The notes under the pieces were generated by a model. That model ran no database searches. It saw nothing but the letters and a program-made list of their open reading frames with translations, and had not been told where the DNA came from. Below are positions 25,077 through 33,874 of a stretch of 64,000 nucleotides of DNA, piece after piece. A program made the translations under genes and the position numbers. Source of the DNA: Lacisediminihabitans sp046156175 (GTDB lineage: Bacteria > Actinomycetota > Actinomycetes > Actinomycetales > Microbacteriaceae); contig NZ_JAYLVL010000001.1 of assembly GCF_046156175.1 (NCBI RefSeq), positions 620,001-684,000 on the forward strand, in the 5' to 3' direction. Each line of letters opens with the position of its first letter. Position 1 is the stretch's first letter.

Positions 25077-25745
25077 TCAGTCGGCAACCCGCAATGCGAC
25101 GGCGCGCACGGGAGCGCCATCGGCGGCTTCGAAGGCGATGGGCAGCAGGGAGATGAGCGGGTCCTCGAAGTCGATCGACTGAAGGTTAGTGAGATTCTCG
25201 CTGATCACACCGGCGACATCGGCGATGAGGTGATGCACCGGGAAGCCCTCGCCGGGATGGTCGTCATCGGGAGTCTCGTCGATATTGATCGCGTCGATCC
25301 CGAAGGTGCGCACCCCGAGGGCGATGAGGCGTGCACACGCGTCCGCATCGAGGAAGGGATTCTCGAAATATTCGTCGGTGCCGTAGTGGGCACTCCACCC
25401 GGTGTGGAGCAGGACGATGCTCCCGGCCACCAGAGCATGTTCGAGCCCGGCGAAGTAGTCCCACGTGATGCGCCCGCGTGCCCCGGCTCTCCGGGCGTCG
25501 ACGACCACGCCCGGACCGATGAACCGGTCGAGGGGCAATTCATCGAGTTTGGGCGCGTCGGCATCGAAGTGGAACGGCGCGTCGACGTGGGTGCCGGTCT
25601 GCGACCCCATCGAGACGCTGAGCAGGTTGAATCCGTCGTGCTCGATCGTGGAGTGGGGGCGGAATCGCGGCACGGGATCGCCGGGGTAGACCTGCGTCGT
25701 GGCATTGACCACCAGCGAGAGATCGACGACCGCTTTTAGCTTCAT
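25077..25745 (-). CDS. Cyclase-family metal-dependent hydrolase (kynurenine formamidase-like fold)
   Basis: A 222-residue protein of the cyclase family, which hydrolyses amide or cyclic amide bonds (for example KynB and isatin hydrolase). The metal-binding motif appears as SQTGTHVDAPFHF, with a second conserved region near LLHTGWS and HHLIADVAGV. ATG 25745 is used; TTG 25751 would add two residues. There is no clear ribosome binding site, so the transcript may be leaderless. It is first in a minus-strand operon with the agmatinase-family enzyme and XRE-cupin regulator, divergent from the NCS1 permease. The substrate is unknown; a transported nitrogen heterocycle fits. Confidence 0.85.
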   Translation of the reverse strand: MKLKAVVDLSLVVNATTQVYPGDPVPRFRPHSTIEHDGFNLLSVSMGSQTGTHVDAPFHFDADAPKLDELPLDRFIGPGVVVDARRAGARGRITWDYFAGLEHALVAGSIVLLHTGWSAHYGTDEYFENPFLDADACARLIALGVRTFGIDAINIDETPDDDHPGEGFPVHHLIADVAGVISENLTNLQSIDFEDPLISLLPIAFEAADGAPVRAVALRVAD

Positions 25746-25758
25746 AGTCAAAAACTAT
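25744..25758. promoter_or_regulatory. AT-rich inverted repeat in the divergent cyclase/permease promoter region
   Basis: ATAGTCAAAAACTAT has five-base arms around a five-base centre and overlaps the ATG of the cyclase-family gene. It is conspicuously AT-rich for this genome and lies between two divergent transcription units. It is a candidate operator for the XRE-cupin regulator encoded in the same operon. The arms are short, so this is tentative. Confidence 0.4.
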
Positions 25759-25841
25759 TGCACATGGAACAACACCCCGCTAGTGTCGGGCCAACCCTCG
25801 AGCCCTCGCCGGGCCCGTTCGCTTCGTCGAAAGCACTTCAC

Positions 25842-27416
25842 ATGAGCACACGCCCCGATATCCGCCCCGACTCCCCCACCGAGGTGTTGAACGCGCGCCC
25901 CAAGATCACCGAGGTGGAGGTTCATGGGGTCGACACGATTCCCGACGCCGACCGCACCTCCACCTGGCTCGACCTGCTGCGAATCCAGTTCGGCGGCGCC
26001 AACACCTTCGCCACCGTTCTGCTCGGCACCTTCCCCATCGTGCTCGGACTCTCGTTCTGGCAGGCGGTGCTCGCCACCGTCTCCGGTGTGCTGCTCGGCA
26101 CCATCTTCCTCATGCCGATGGGACTGTTCGGCCCGAAGACGGGAACCAACAACGCCGTCTCGTCGGCCGCCTTCTTCGGTGTGCGCGGTCGGATCGTCGG
26201 CTCATTCCTCTCACTCCTCACGGCGGTGGCGTTCTACTCGATCTCGGTCTGGGTGAGCGGTGACGCGCTCGTTGGCGCGCTGACCCGGCTCGGCGGCATC
26301 CCCGACTCGCTCGGCCTTCGCACCCTCGTCTACGGTGTCATCGGCGTGATCGTGATCGTCGTGGTGGTCTTCGGATTCCAGTTCATGTTGCTGGTGAACA
26401 AGACAGCGGTGATCGCCAACACCATCCTGATCCTGCTCGCGATCGTCGCCTTCAGCGGCACCTTCGACAGCTCCTACGACCCCGGGCCGAAAGGCTTCGC
26501 CCTCGGCGGGTTCTGGGCGACCTTCGTCGCCGCGGCCCTCATAGTGGCATCGAACCCCATCTCGTTCGGCGCCTTCCTCGGCGACTGGGCCCGCTACATC
26601 CCGCGCAACACGCCCCCGCGCAAGCTCCTTGCCGCGACGCTGTTCGGGCAGCTGCTCACCCTCATCCCCTTCCTGTTCGGGGTGGCGACCGCCACGATCG
26701 TCGCCGGCAAGAGCGACTACGTCGTCGCACTGATCCAGGCCTCACCCATCTGGTACGCCGTGCTGCTCATGGTCGTCGCCTTCATCGGCGGCCTCTCCAC
26801 CGGCACCACCTCGCTCTACGGCACCGGGCTCGACTTCTCCTCGGTGTTCCCGAAGTTCAGCCGGGTGCAGGCCACCATCGGCATCGGAGTCGTGGCTTTC
26901 CTGTTCATCCTCACCGGCCGGATCTTCTTCGACCTGCTCGGCGCAGTCAACGCCTTCGTGGGCGCGATCATCGTGACCACGACTCCGTGGATGGTGATCA
27001 TGGCGATCGGATACATCGTGCGACGCGGAAGCTTCCGTCCCCGTGACCTCCAGGTGTTCAACCGCGGCGAGATCGGCGGCAGCTACTGGTTCCGCAACGG
27101 GGTGAACTGGCGCGGCATGGTGGCGTGGCTCGGCGCGGCGGCCCTCGGCCTGCTCTTCGCGAACTACCCGCCGATCATCATCGGACCGTTCATCAACGTC
27201 GGCGGCGGCATCGACCTCAGCCTCGCTGTTGCGGTGGTATCCGGCGCGGTGCTGTACCTCGGTGCTCTCTGGCTGTTCCCCGAACCGCGCTACGTCTTCG
27301 GGGACGAGGGCCCGCGGGGAGTGCGGAGCCTGCCGGGCGAACCCCGCCCGATCGAGACCGATCACACCTCCACCGCAGCCCGGATCGCCGCCCGCCGGAC
27401 GGAAGCGGCCTCATGA
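25842..27416 (+). CDS. NCS1-family nucleobase/heterocycle:cation symporter
   Basis: A 524-residue transporter with about twelve membrane helices, running from WLDLLRIQFGGANTF to the last helix near residue 485. NCS1 features include GPKTGTNNAVSSAAFFGVRGR in helix 3 and SFGAFLGDWARYIP in helix 6. Family substrates are cytosine, purines, allantoin, hydantoins and related ring compounds. ATG 25842 is preferred; an upstream in-frame start near 25758 would add 28 unconserved residues. It overlaps the NTF2-like gene by four bases. It probably imports the compound degraded by the neighbouring hydrolases. Confidence 0.92.
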   Translation: MSTRPDIRPDSPTEVLNARPKITEVEVHGVDTIPDADRTSTWLDLLRIQFGGANTFATVLLGTFPIVLGLSFWQAVLATVSGVLLGTIFLMPMGLFGPKTGTNNAVSSAAFFGVRGRIVGSFLSLLTAVAFYSISVWVSGDALVGALTRLGGIPDSLGLRTLVYGVIGVIVIVVVVFGFQFMLLVNKTAVIANTILILLAIVAFSGTFDSSYDPGPKGFALGGFWATFVAAALIVASNPISFGAFLGDWARYIPRNTPPRKLLAATLFGQLLTLIPFLFGVATATIVAGKSDYVVALIQASPIWYAVLLMVVAFIGGLSTGTTSLYGTGLDFSSVFPKFSRVQATIGIGVVAFLFILTGRIFFDLLGAVNAFVGAIIVTTTPWMVIMAIGYIVRRGSFRPRDLQVFNRGEIGGSYWFRNGVNWRGMVAWLGAAALGLLFANYPPIIIGPFINVGGGIDLSLAVAVVSGAVLYLGALWLFPEPRYVFGDEGPRGVRSLPGEPRPIETDHTSTAARIAARRTEAAS

Positions 27417-27811
27417 TGGACGCCACCGTGCCGACCGAGGCGGACGCCCTGGCCGCAGCGGACCGCATCATCGACGACTTCGCCCACCACCGTCGGGATG
27501 CCTACTTCGCAGGATTCTCCCCGGAGGCCACATTCCTGTTCCACAACGTTGACCACCGCCTCGAAGCCCGCAAAGCCTACGAGGAGCTGTGGGCGGAGTG
27601 GGAGGCCGAGGGATTCCACGTGCGGGGGTGCAGGTCGTCGAATCGTCGCATCCAACTGCTCGGGACGGTAGCGGTGTTCAGCCACGATGTCGACACCGAC
27701 GCCGAGGTCGCGGGGGTCGCGGAGACCTCGCACGAACGCGAGACGATTGTGCTGGCCTTCGATGACGGGGCCTGGCTCGGGGTGCACGAGCACCTCTCGA
27801 AGCGGGAGTAG
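27413..27811 (+). CDS. NTF2-like (SnoaL/DUF4440 fold) protein
   Basis: A 132-residue protein with a compact alpha/beta cone: helices from DALAAADRIIDDFAHHRRDAYFAGF, then strands FLFHNVDHRLEAR, IQLLGTVAVFSHDVD and ERETIVLAFDDGAWLGVHEHLS. This order is typical of the NTF2-like superfamily, which includes small-molecule isomerases, dehydratases and binding proteins. It starts within ATGA of the permease stop, so it is translationally coupled to the transporter. Its function in the cluster may be catalytic or accessory; no active site can be assigned. Convergent with the amidohydrolase gene 18 bases away. Confidence 0.78.
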   Translation: MMDATVPTEADALAAADRIIDDFAHHRRDAYFAGFSPEATFLFHNVDHRLEARKAYEELWAEWEAEGFHVRGCRSSNRRIQLLGTVAVFSHDVDTDAEVAGVAETSHERETIVLAFDDGAWLGVHEHLSKRE

Positions 27812-27829
27812 CTCCCGCCAGACGTGCCG

Positions 27830-29299
27830 CTAGGCGCCGAGCGTGTCGTGGGTGAACCGGCCGGCGATCAGGGTCGCCGACACCGGCATCGTCCGGAGCG
27901 CGTCGCCACTGGCCGTGAGAGGGTTTGTGTCGACAACACAGAGGTCGGCGACATCCCCGGCGCTGACACGACGACGCCCGTGTGCCGATGCCGCGACAGC
28001 CTCTGCCGCGGTGATCGACTGCTCCGGATGCCACGCGGCGCGCCCGTCGCGCGCCCGTGCGACCGCCGCGGCGATCGTGATCCACGGATCGAGCGGGGCG
28101 ACCGGCGCATCCGACCCCAGCACCACTGTCGCCCCCGCGTCGAAGAGGCTCCGCAGCGGGAAGGCACGGGAGGTGCGGCCCGACCAGTAGCGGTCGGCGA
28201 CATCGCGGTCGTCCATGGCCTGTTCGGGCTGCGCGCTGGCGGTGACCCCGAGCGCGGCGAACCTCGGAAGGTCAGCGTCGCGCAGCAGCTGGGCGTGCTC
28301 GATGCGCCCGTGGTATCCCGCCGCCTCGAAGGCGTCGAGAGCGATGCGATTGGCGTCATCGCCGATCGCATGCACGGCGGGCAGGAGCCCCGCGGCCGAG
28401 ACCCGCCGCAACAGCGGCAGCAGGTCTTCGGGAGCCACGGTGAGCATGCCGTGGGAGTGCTGATGCCCCTCGAGTCCCGGGTATTCGTCGACGCAGAAGG
28501 CCGTTCGGGTGTTGAGGGACCCGTCGATGAGAATCTTGAAGGGCCCGACCGCGAGCAGCTCACCGGTGCCGGGCATGACCTGGCCGGTGCGATGGCCGGC
28601 GGTGATCGCCGCATCGAGGTGCTCGGTGTAGATCCCGGCGGAGATCCGCAGGGCGCGCGAACCTCCGGCCATCCGGCGGGCCCAGACCGCGAGGTTGTCG
28701 GCCATCTCGAAGTCCACGACCCCGACGACACCCCGGGAGGCCGCGGTCGCGGCTGCTTCGGCCACCCAGCCGTCGAGCACGCTGTCTGGAACATCCTGCA
28801 GCGAATCCGTCACCCGGAAGGCGTCGTCTTCCCGCAGGATGCCGGTCGCGTGACCGCCGAAGCCGAACCGGTCGAGCGCCGCGCTGTTCAGCCAGCAGCA
28901 GTGCAGGTCCCCGCTGACGAGAACGGTCGGCAGCGCGCCGGTTGCCTCGTCGAGCACCGCAGCCGTCGGGAGGTCCGGCCAGAGTCCATCGCGGAAACCG
29001 AATCCGACAAGGGGCACCCCCGGCTCCGGTGGTCGCACGATGGCGGCGCCGCGCATGATCGCCGCGGCCTCCGCGGCGGAACCGGCCGCCGACACATCCA
29101 CCCGGCGCTGGGCGAGGGCATGCTGGCTGAGGTGCACGTGGTCGTCCCAGAGTCCGGGCACGACATGACGCCCCTCGAGGTCGATGGACCGGCTCGCGGT
29201 GAGACCGGTGCCGATCTGGGCGACAGCTCCGTTCTCGAGCAGGAGATCGACAGGTTCTGCCCCCTCGATTCGGCCGTTGCGCAGCACCAGCCCGGTCAC
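27830..29299 (-). CDS. YtcJ-like amidohydrolase
   Basis: A 489-residue metal-dependent amidohydrolase of the YtcJ subgroup (amidohydro_3). Metal ligand motifs are visible: WDDHVHLSQ, GDLHCCWLNSAAL, FKILIDGSL, PAVHAIGDDANR, GRIEHAQ and VLGSDAPVAP. Such enzymes hydrolyse amide bonds in small molecules or exocyclic groups. GTG 29299 overlaps the PaiB-like gene stop by four bases. It converges on the permease/NTF2 pair and probably acts on the same imported compound, which is inference from position. Confidence 0.9.
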   Translation of the reverse strand: MTGLVLRNGRIEGAEPVDLLLENGAVAQIGTGLTASRSIDLEGRHVVPGLWDDHVHLSQHALAQRRVDVSAAGSAAEAAAIMRGAAIVRPPEPGVPLVGFGFRDGLWPDLPTAAVLDEATGALPTVLVSGDLHCCWLNSAALDRFGFGGHATGILREDDAFRVTDSLQDVPDSVLDGWVAEAAATAASRGVVGVVDFEMADNLAVWARRMAGGSRALRISAGIYTEHLDAAITAGHRTGQVMPGTGELLAVGPFKILIDGSLNTRTAFCVDEYPGLEGHQHSHGMLTVAPEDLLPLLRRVSAAGLLPAVHAIGDDANRIALDAFEAAGYHGRIEHAQLLRDADLPRFAALGVTASAQPEQAMDDRDVADRYWSGRTSRAFPLRSLFDAGATVVLGSDAPVAPLDPWITIAAAVARARDGRAAWHPEQSITAAEAVAASAHGRRRVSAGDVADLCVVDTNPLTASGDALRTMPVSATLIAGRFTHDTLGA

Positions 29300-29916
29300 G
29301 GGGTGACCGGGTTCGCGCGTCGCATCTCGGCAGCGAGCGAGGGGCTGGAGTAGGCCCCGTCACCCTCGAGGTGTTTCACGATTCGCTCGATCACGGCGGG
29401 CTCCTTGTTCTGGCTCAGCTTGAGCCGGGCGTCGAATCGCGTGACCCGCAACCGCAGCCCGACGGTACCGCTGGCAATGTGGCGGGCCGCGGACTCATCG
29501 ATCTGCAGCGACATCGGCTGGGGCATCCGCTGTTCGAAATGATCGACGAGCCGGCCGAGCACCGCGAAATTCTCGTCGTCGGACAGGAGTTCCGGGGTGC
29601 CGTAGAGGTGGGCGGTGACGTGATTCCAGGTGGGCACGAAGTCCTCGGACTCGTACCATCCGGGTGAGATGTACCCGTGCGCGCCCTGGATGATCACCAG
29701 CACCTCGTGCTGGCCCAGTTCATGCAGCCTCTCGTCCGGACGCCCGACATGGCTGACGATGCTGATGCCCTCGGCGTCTTCCTCGAGCAATACCGGATAG
29801 TGCGAGGCCACCATGCCGGTCGCGGGGCTGGAGACGATCGTCGCCCAGGGGTTCTCGCGGATGAGCCGCTTCACCTCATCCGGGTCCGTGAGCAGGTAGT
29901 CGGGCGTGAAGCGCAT
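29296..29916 (-). CDS. PaiB-family FMN-binding protein
   Basis: A 206-residue member of the PaiB family (FMN-binding negative transcriptional regulator in Bacillus nomenclature), with a flavin-binding split-barrel fold. Typical stretches are ENPWATIVSS, ASHYPVLLEE, HVGRPD, GYISPGWYES, VPTWNHVTAHLYG and a C-terminal LSQNKEP. The last is a characteristic family ending. Homologues are often wrongly taken as DNA-binding proteins, and enzymatic FMN-dependent roles are plausible. It is coupled to the downstream amidohydrolase by a four-base overlap. Confidence 0.9.
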   Translation of the reverse strand: MRFTPDYLLTDPDEVKRLIRENPWATIVSSPATGMVASHYPVLLEEDAEGISIVSHVGRPDERLHELGQHEVLVIIQGAHGYISPGWYESEDFVPTWNHVTAHLYGTPELLSDDENFAVLGRLVDHFEQRMPQPMSLQIDESAARHIASGTVGLRLRVTRFDARLKLSQNKEPAVIERIVKHLEGDGAYSSPSLAAEMRRANPVTP

Positions 29917-29940
29917 GGTTCCATTCTGGCGCAGAGAAAC

Positions 29941-30918
29941 TCAGGCCTGGTCGGTGGGGCACCAGTAGAGCTTGCGCCCGCCGAGCTCCTCCAACGCGAT
30001 GTTCGTGCCGCAGACCCGGCAGGGCAGGCCGGCGCGGTGATAGACCCAGTGCCGATCATCCCGGTGCGCGAGAGCCTTGCGTCGGGCCGCCGGGGTGAGT
30101 CCGTCCATCGTGAGCATCTGGCCGGTCTTCACGCCGATGGCGAGCAGCCGACACCAGTCCCGCCACAGGGCACGCAGGGTCTCCTCCGGCACGAGTTTCC
30201 CGGGGGTGTGCGGGTTGAGTCTGGCGCGGAACAGCAGCTCGGCGCGATAGACATTGCCGATGCCGCTGACGACCGACTGGTCCATGAGCAGCAGCGCGAT
30301 CGGGGTCGGCTTCTTGTGGATGACGCCGACGAACCGCTCCTCCCCTGCCTTCTGGTTGTCGACCAGCGGATCCGGGCCGAGTTTCGCGATGGAGGCTTCC
30401 ACCTGCTCCGGTGTCTGAACCTCGCAGGCTGTGGGTCCGCGCAGATCGGCGACGGTGTCGTGGGTGAGCAGGCGGACGCGAACGGCGCCGATCGGATCGG
30501 GAGGGAAGGGCGTGTCCGCGTCGCGCAGCACCTCCTGCTCCGACATCCGCAGCCGGGTGCGCCGCGGGGCGCCGATGCTCGAGAGCGAGTCTTCGGCAGC
30601 GTCCCGGTCCACGATCGTGCCGCGCTGGTTGGTCTGGCCCATGCGTCCATTGGCGGATGCGACCGTGGCATCCGCGGTGAAGTCGCCGGCGAAATCCCAG
30701 GCTCCGTAGAGCCCGAGGTGCACCCGAAGCCACAGGTGGTTGTCGAACTCGAGGAACATCTGTTTGCCGACGGCGCGTGCGTCGATCATGCTGTGCCCGT
30801 CGAGCAGTGCCGCTCCCTCGGCGAAGCGGCCCTGCGGCGAGGACACGGCGGTCTGCTTGCCCACGAAGTGTCGGGCGAACTGGCGGGCGATGCGGTGGAC
30901 GGAATGACCTTCTGGCAC
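29941..30918 (-). CDS. Fpg/Nei-family DNA glycosylase
   Basis: Base-excision repair enzyme that removes oxidised bases and nicks the abasic site. After GTG 30918 the mature N-terminus is PEGHSVHRIA, giving catalytic Pro2 and Glu3. The H2TH region has SGIGNVYRAELLFRA, and the C-terminus has a zinc-finger pattern CRVCG...YWCP. The fourth zinc ligand is Asp (CPTD) rather than Cys. The PEGHS start, 325-residue length and extended insert near residues 90-130 match the actinobacterial Nei2-type group. It is two bases from the RpiB gene, so they are co-transcribed. Confidence 0.9.
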   Translation of the reverse strand: MPEGHSVHRIARQFARHFVGKQTAVSSPQGRFAEGAALLDGHSMIDARAVGKQMFLEFDNHLWLRVHLGLYGAWDFAGDFTADATVASANGRMGQTNQRGTIVDRDAAEDSLSSIGAPRRTRLRMSEQEVLRDADTPFPPDPIGAVRVRLLTHDTVADLRGPTACEVQTPEQVEASIAKLGPDPLVDNQKAGEERFVGVIHKKPTPIALLLMDQSVVSGIGNVYRAELLFRARLNPHTPGKLVPEETLRALWRDWCRLLAIGVKTGQMLTMDGLTPAARRKALAHRDDRHWVYHRAGLPCRVCGTNIALEELGGRKLYWCPTDQA

Positions 30919-30920
30919 TG

Positions 30921-31406
30921 TCAGTCGATCTCGTGGCCGGCGATCAGGCCCGTCGCCTCGTACTCGGAAAGCTGGGCGATGCGGCGAGCATGCCGCTCCT
31001 CACCCGAGAATGGTTCGCCGATGAAGGTGTCGATGAAGAGCTTCGCCTCGTCGACGCTGTGCTGCCGCGCGCCGATAGCGATGAGATTCGCATCGTTGTG
31101 CTGGCGGGCCAGCAGCGCGGTCGACACGTTCCAGACCAGGGCGGCACGGGCGCCGAGCACCTTATTGGCCGCCATCTGCTCGCCGTTTCCTGACCCGCCG
31201 AACACGATCCCGAGGGCCTCGACACCGGCCTTCTGGTCCGCGACGGTGCCGCGCGCCGCATTGATACAGAAGCTCGGGTAGTCATCCACCGCGTCATAGA
31301 CCTTCGGGCCGTGGTCGACGACCTCGTGGCCGGCGGCACGGAGGTGCTGCTGCAGATCCTCGCTGAATTCGAGCCCGGCGTGGTCGGTGGCGATATGGAT
31401 GCGCAT
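30921..31406 (-). CDS. rpiB: Ribose-5-phosphate isomerase B
   Basis: Interconverts ribose-5-phosphate and ribulose-5-phosphate in the pentose phosphate pathway. The 161-residue protein begins MRIHIATDHAGLEF. It contains the phosphate-binding and catalytic segments HGPKVYDAVDDYPSFC and VFGGSGNGEQMAANK, and a conserved AALVWN. The length is near that of other RpiB proteins. ATG 31406 is chosen because homologues begin directly with the MRI(H/Y)IATDHAG segment. It is followed at two bases by the DNA glycosylase gene. Confidence 0.95.
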   Translation of the reverse strand: MRIHIATDHAGLEFSEDLQQHLRAAGHEVVDHGPKVYDAVDDYPSFCINAARGTVADQKAGVEALGIVFGGSGNGEQMAANKVLGARAALVWNVSTALLARQHNDANLIAIGARQHSVDEAKLFIDTFIGEPFSGEERHARRIAQLSEYEATGLIAGHEID

Positions 31407-31444
31407 GCTTCCCAATTTAGGCGATGCACTCTGGGGATACGTGC

Positions 31445-31786
31445 CTAGGCGAGGTAGACCTTGCGAATCGTCTCGGTCACCGTCCACACCGTGCGTTCGC
31501 CGTCCGAGAGTCGGGCGACCGATCCCGCGGAGAGGTCCATCACCCGGTCGTCGGCGTCGAAGGTGACCGTGGCGCGACCGGCGATCACGACGAACACCTC
31601 GTCGGTCTCGACATCCCGCATCGATCCCACCGTCATCTCCCACACCCCGACTTCGAGGTCACCGAGAGTGGTGATGGTCGTGAAGCCGGTGCTCGGCGCA
31701 CCGCCCAGGACCTGCTCGAGCGCGACCGGCTCCAGGATGATCTCCACCGCACCGGCGGCGACCGCGACGTCTCCCGGGATCGTCAC
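31445..31786 (-). CDS. Small cupin-domain protein
   Basis: A 113-residue single-domain cupin of the DUF861 type, recognisable by EVGVWEMTVGSMRDVETDEVFVVIAGRATVTFD and the second block AGSVARLSDGERTVWTVTETIRKVYL. It may bind or stabilise a small carboxylate or amine; (S)-ureidoglycine aminohydrolase-like cupins and dehydrogenase-linked cupins share this form. GTG 31786 overlaps the upstream stop by four bases, so it is coupled to the DinB-like gene. Related cupins often lie near FAD-dependent DadA-like oxidoreductases, and one is encoded 0.6 kb away. Confidence 0.82.
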   Translation of the reverse strand: MTIPGDVAVAAGAVEIILEPVALEQVLGGAPSTGFTTITTLGDLEVGVWEMTVGSMRDVETDEVFVVIAGRATVTFDADDRVMDLSAGSVARLSDGERTVWTVTETIRKVYLA

Positions 31787-32364
31787 GGAACCCAGTATCC
31801 GACGCGAGCGAGGAGCCGGGTCTCGGCATCCGCGTCTTCCGGCACCGTGATCTCGGGCGGGAAGACCCCCATCGCGCGGAAGCCGTCGATCTGCGGCCCC
31901 ACGATCTCCCACAGTCCGTCGACGAGCGCATCGGGCAGCGAGTAATCGAGGCCGATGAACTTCGCGATCGACCACGCCTGGAATGCCCGATACGTGCTCG
32001 TGTGCACGAGGTAGTCCCCGAGGGGGAAATCGCCGTAACTCAGGTGAACCGTGCGCGCGAGGTCGAGATCGCCGGTGACGGCCTCGGTCGCCGCGTCGTT
32101 GATCTCGCCGTAGTTGCCGATCGGGTCGTCACCGAGCAGGTCGCCGTCGTGACGCGTGCCCACTTCTTCCGTGGTGCGCCCCGCCAGTACGTCCGGAACC
32201 CAGGCCTCATCGAAGGCGTGGTAGGCGAGGATGTCGCGCAGGCTCGGGTTCGGCTTTCGGGACCAGTCGGCCGGGGCGGCGAGGGTGAGCTGGTCGGCAT
32301 CGACCATATCGATGACCTCCCGCAGGGCGGCGTCGGACATGAGGAAGAGATCCTGTTGGTTCAT
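31783..32364 (-). CDS. Maleylpyruvate isomerase/DinB-like four-helix protein
   Basis: A 193-residue protein with the layout of actinobacterial mycothiol-dependent maleylpyruvate isomerase N-terminal or DinB-like proteins. Features are an N-terminal helix, RDILAYHAFDEAWVPDVLAG with a candidate metal His, and SYGDFPLGDYLVHTSTYRAFQAWSIAKF with further histidines. These proteins form helical bundles with a metal site. The exact reaction is unknown. ATG 32364 is used; GTG 32370 would add two residues. It is coupled to the cupin gene downstream. Confidence 0.72.
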   Translation of the reverse strand: MNQQDLFLMSDAALREVIDMVDADQLTLAAPADWSRKPNPSLRDILAYHAFDEAWVPDVLAGRTTEEVGTRHDGDLLGDDPIGNYGEINDAATEAVTGDLDLARTVHLSYGDFPLGDYLVHTSTYRAFQAWSIAKFIGLDYSLPDALVDGLWEIVGPQIDGFRAMGVFPPEITVPEDADAETRLLARVGYWVP

Positions 32365-32401
32365 GCCCACACGCTACTGCCGGCCGCCGACGCCCGAAAG
32401 A

Positions 32402-33826
32402 TCAGGAATCGAAACCGAGCCCGGCCGCATCCAGGGCCTTCAGAAGCAGGTTGCGGCGACCACCGTCGTGGTCCGCCCGGTCGAGTGCCCATTTGGTGGC
32501 CTGCACGCCGGCGTAGGTCGCCGGCTCCGGCGGGAATGGCAGGGGTGTCGAGCGCACCATCTCGAGCTCCGTGCGCTCGGTCGGCTCCCCCGACAGGTGA
32601 TCGAGCATGACGTTGGCGGCGAAACGGCTCGCTCCCACACCGAGACCGGTGAAGCCGGCGGCGTAGGCCACCCGCCCTCGACGGGCGAGGCCGAAGAAGG
32701 CGCAGAATCTCGTGCTGGTGTCGATCACCCCTGCCCAGCGATGACTGAACTTCACCCCTTGGAGCTGCGGGAAGGTCGTGAAGAAGTGGCTGGCGAGTCT
32801 CTGGAACGACTGCGGCCGGTCGTCGTAGCGTGCGCGGATGCGTCCGCCGTAGTGGTAGATCGCGTCGTAGCCGCCCCAGAGGATGCGGTTGTCGGCGCTC
32901 AGTCGGTAGTAGTGGAACTGGTTGGCCAGATCGGCGATGCCCTGCCGGCCCTCCCAACCGATGGAGGCGAGCTGGGCATCCGTCAACGGCTCGGTCATGA
33001 GCACGTAGTCGTACACCGGCACGGTGTGCAGCCGGTAACGCTTGAGCAGAGACGGGAAGGCGTTCGTTGCGAGGGCGACCCGCTCGGCGCTGACGAAGCC
33101 GCCATCGGTGGTGAGGGTCACAGCGCCGGTGGGCAGCTCGCTGTCGATGCCTCGCACCGGCGAGTTCTCGCGGATGTCGACTCCCGCCTCCACACAGGCC
33201 CGGGCGAGCTCCGCGGCGAGTTTCGCCGGGTGCACGAGCGCCGTCGCGTGCCGGCTCCACAGTCCGCCCTCGTAGGTGGGTGAATTGACGAGGGAGCGGA
33301 TTCCCGCGGCGTCGTAGTACAGCTCGCCATCGCCGTCGTGGGCGGCCCCGAGTTCGGGAAGCTGGTAGCGCTCGGTGGCCACGGCGAGCGAGCCGGTGCG
33401 CTCGAAGTCGCAATCGAGCCCGAGCCGCTCGACGGTCGCCTGGATCTCATCGAGGTTTTCCTCGCCGAGCCTGTCCAACTGCGGCAGCTCCCGGGGAAAG
33501 CGGGCGAGTCCGTTGGACTCGCCATGGGTGAGGGATGCCTCGCAGAAACCCCCGTTGCGCCCGGATGCCGCCCAGCCGATGGTCTTCGCCTCGAGCACGA
33601 TGACGCGCGTGCCCGGATCCCGCTCGACGGCCTGCAGCGCGGTCCACAGCCCGGTGTAGCCGCCACCGACCACGGCGAGGTCGTAGTGCACAGTGCCGGA
33701 GTGGCGCGGGTAAGACTCTCGCCGGCCGAGGTCGTCGAGCCAGAACGGCGCGAGCCGGGCATCCGCCAGTGAGTCTGTGATGATGCGGGCGTCGGGTGCG
33801 GATCGTTCGAAAACGGTGCTTGCCAT
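32402..33826 (-). CDS. FAD-dependent amine/amino-acid oxidoreductase (DadA-like)
   Basis: A 474-residue flavoenzyme of the DAO family. The FAD dinucleotide-binding motif is YDLAVVGGGYTGLWTALQA at about residue 45. GWAASGRNGGFCEASLTHG is the flavin-contacting loop, and the C-terminal block GFTGLGVGASRFAANVMLDHL completes the FAD site. Family members oxidise secondary amines or amino acids such as gamma-glutamylputrescine. ATG 33826 is preferred over an upstream GTG 33871. It neighbours a GyrI-like protein and the cupin pair. The actual substrate is unknown. Confidence 0.87.
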   Translation of the reverse strand: MASTVFERSAPDARIITDSLADARLAPFWLDDLGRRESYPRHSGTVHYDLAVVGGGYTGLWTALQAVERDPGTRVIVLEAKTIGWAASGRNGGFCEASLTHGESNGLARFPRELPQLDRLGEENLDEIQATVERLGLDCDFERTGSLAVATERYQLPELGAAHDGDGELYYDAAGIRSLVNSPTYEGGLWSRHATALVHPAKLAAELARACVEAGVDIRENSPVRGIDSELPTGAVTLTTDGGFVSAERVALATNAFPSLLKRYRLHTVPVYDYVLMTEPLTDAQLASIGWEGRQGIADLANQFHYYRLSADNRILWGGYDAIYHYGGRIRARYDDRPQSFQRLASHFFTTFPQLQGVKFSHRWAGVIDTSTRFCAFFGLARRGRVAYAAGFTGLGVGASRFAANVMLDHLSGEPTERTELEMVRSTPLPFPPEPATYAGVQATKWALDRADHDGGRRNLLLKALDAAGLGFDS

Positions 33827-33874
33827 GCTCGCAACACTAGTGTCGAGCCACCGCGCCCGGCAGCGCACCACGGT

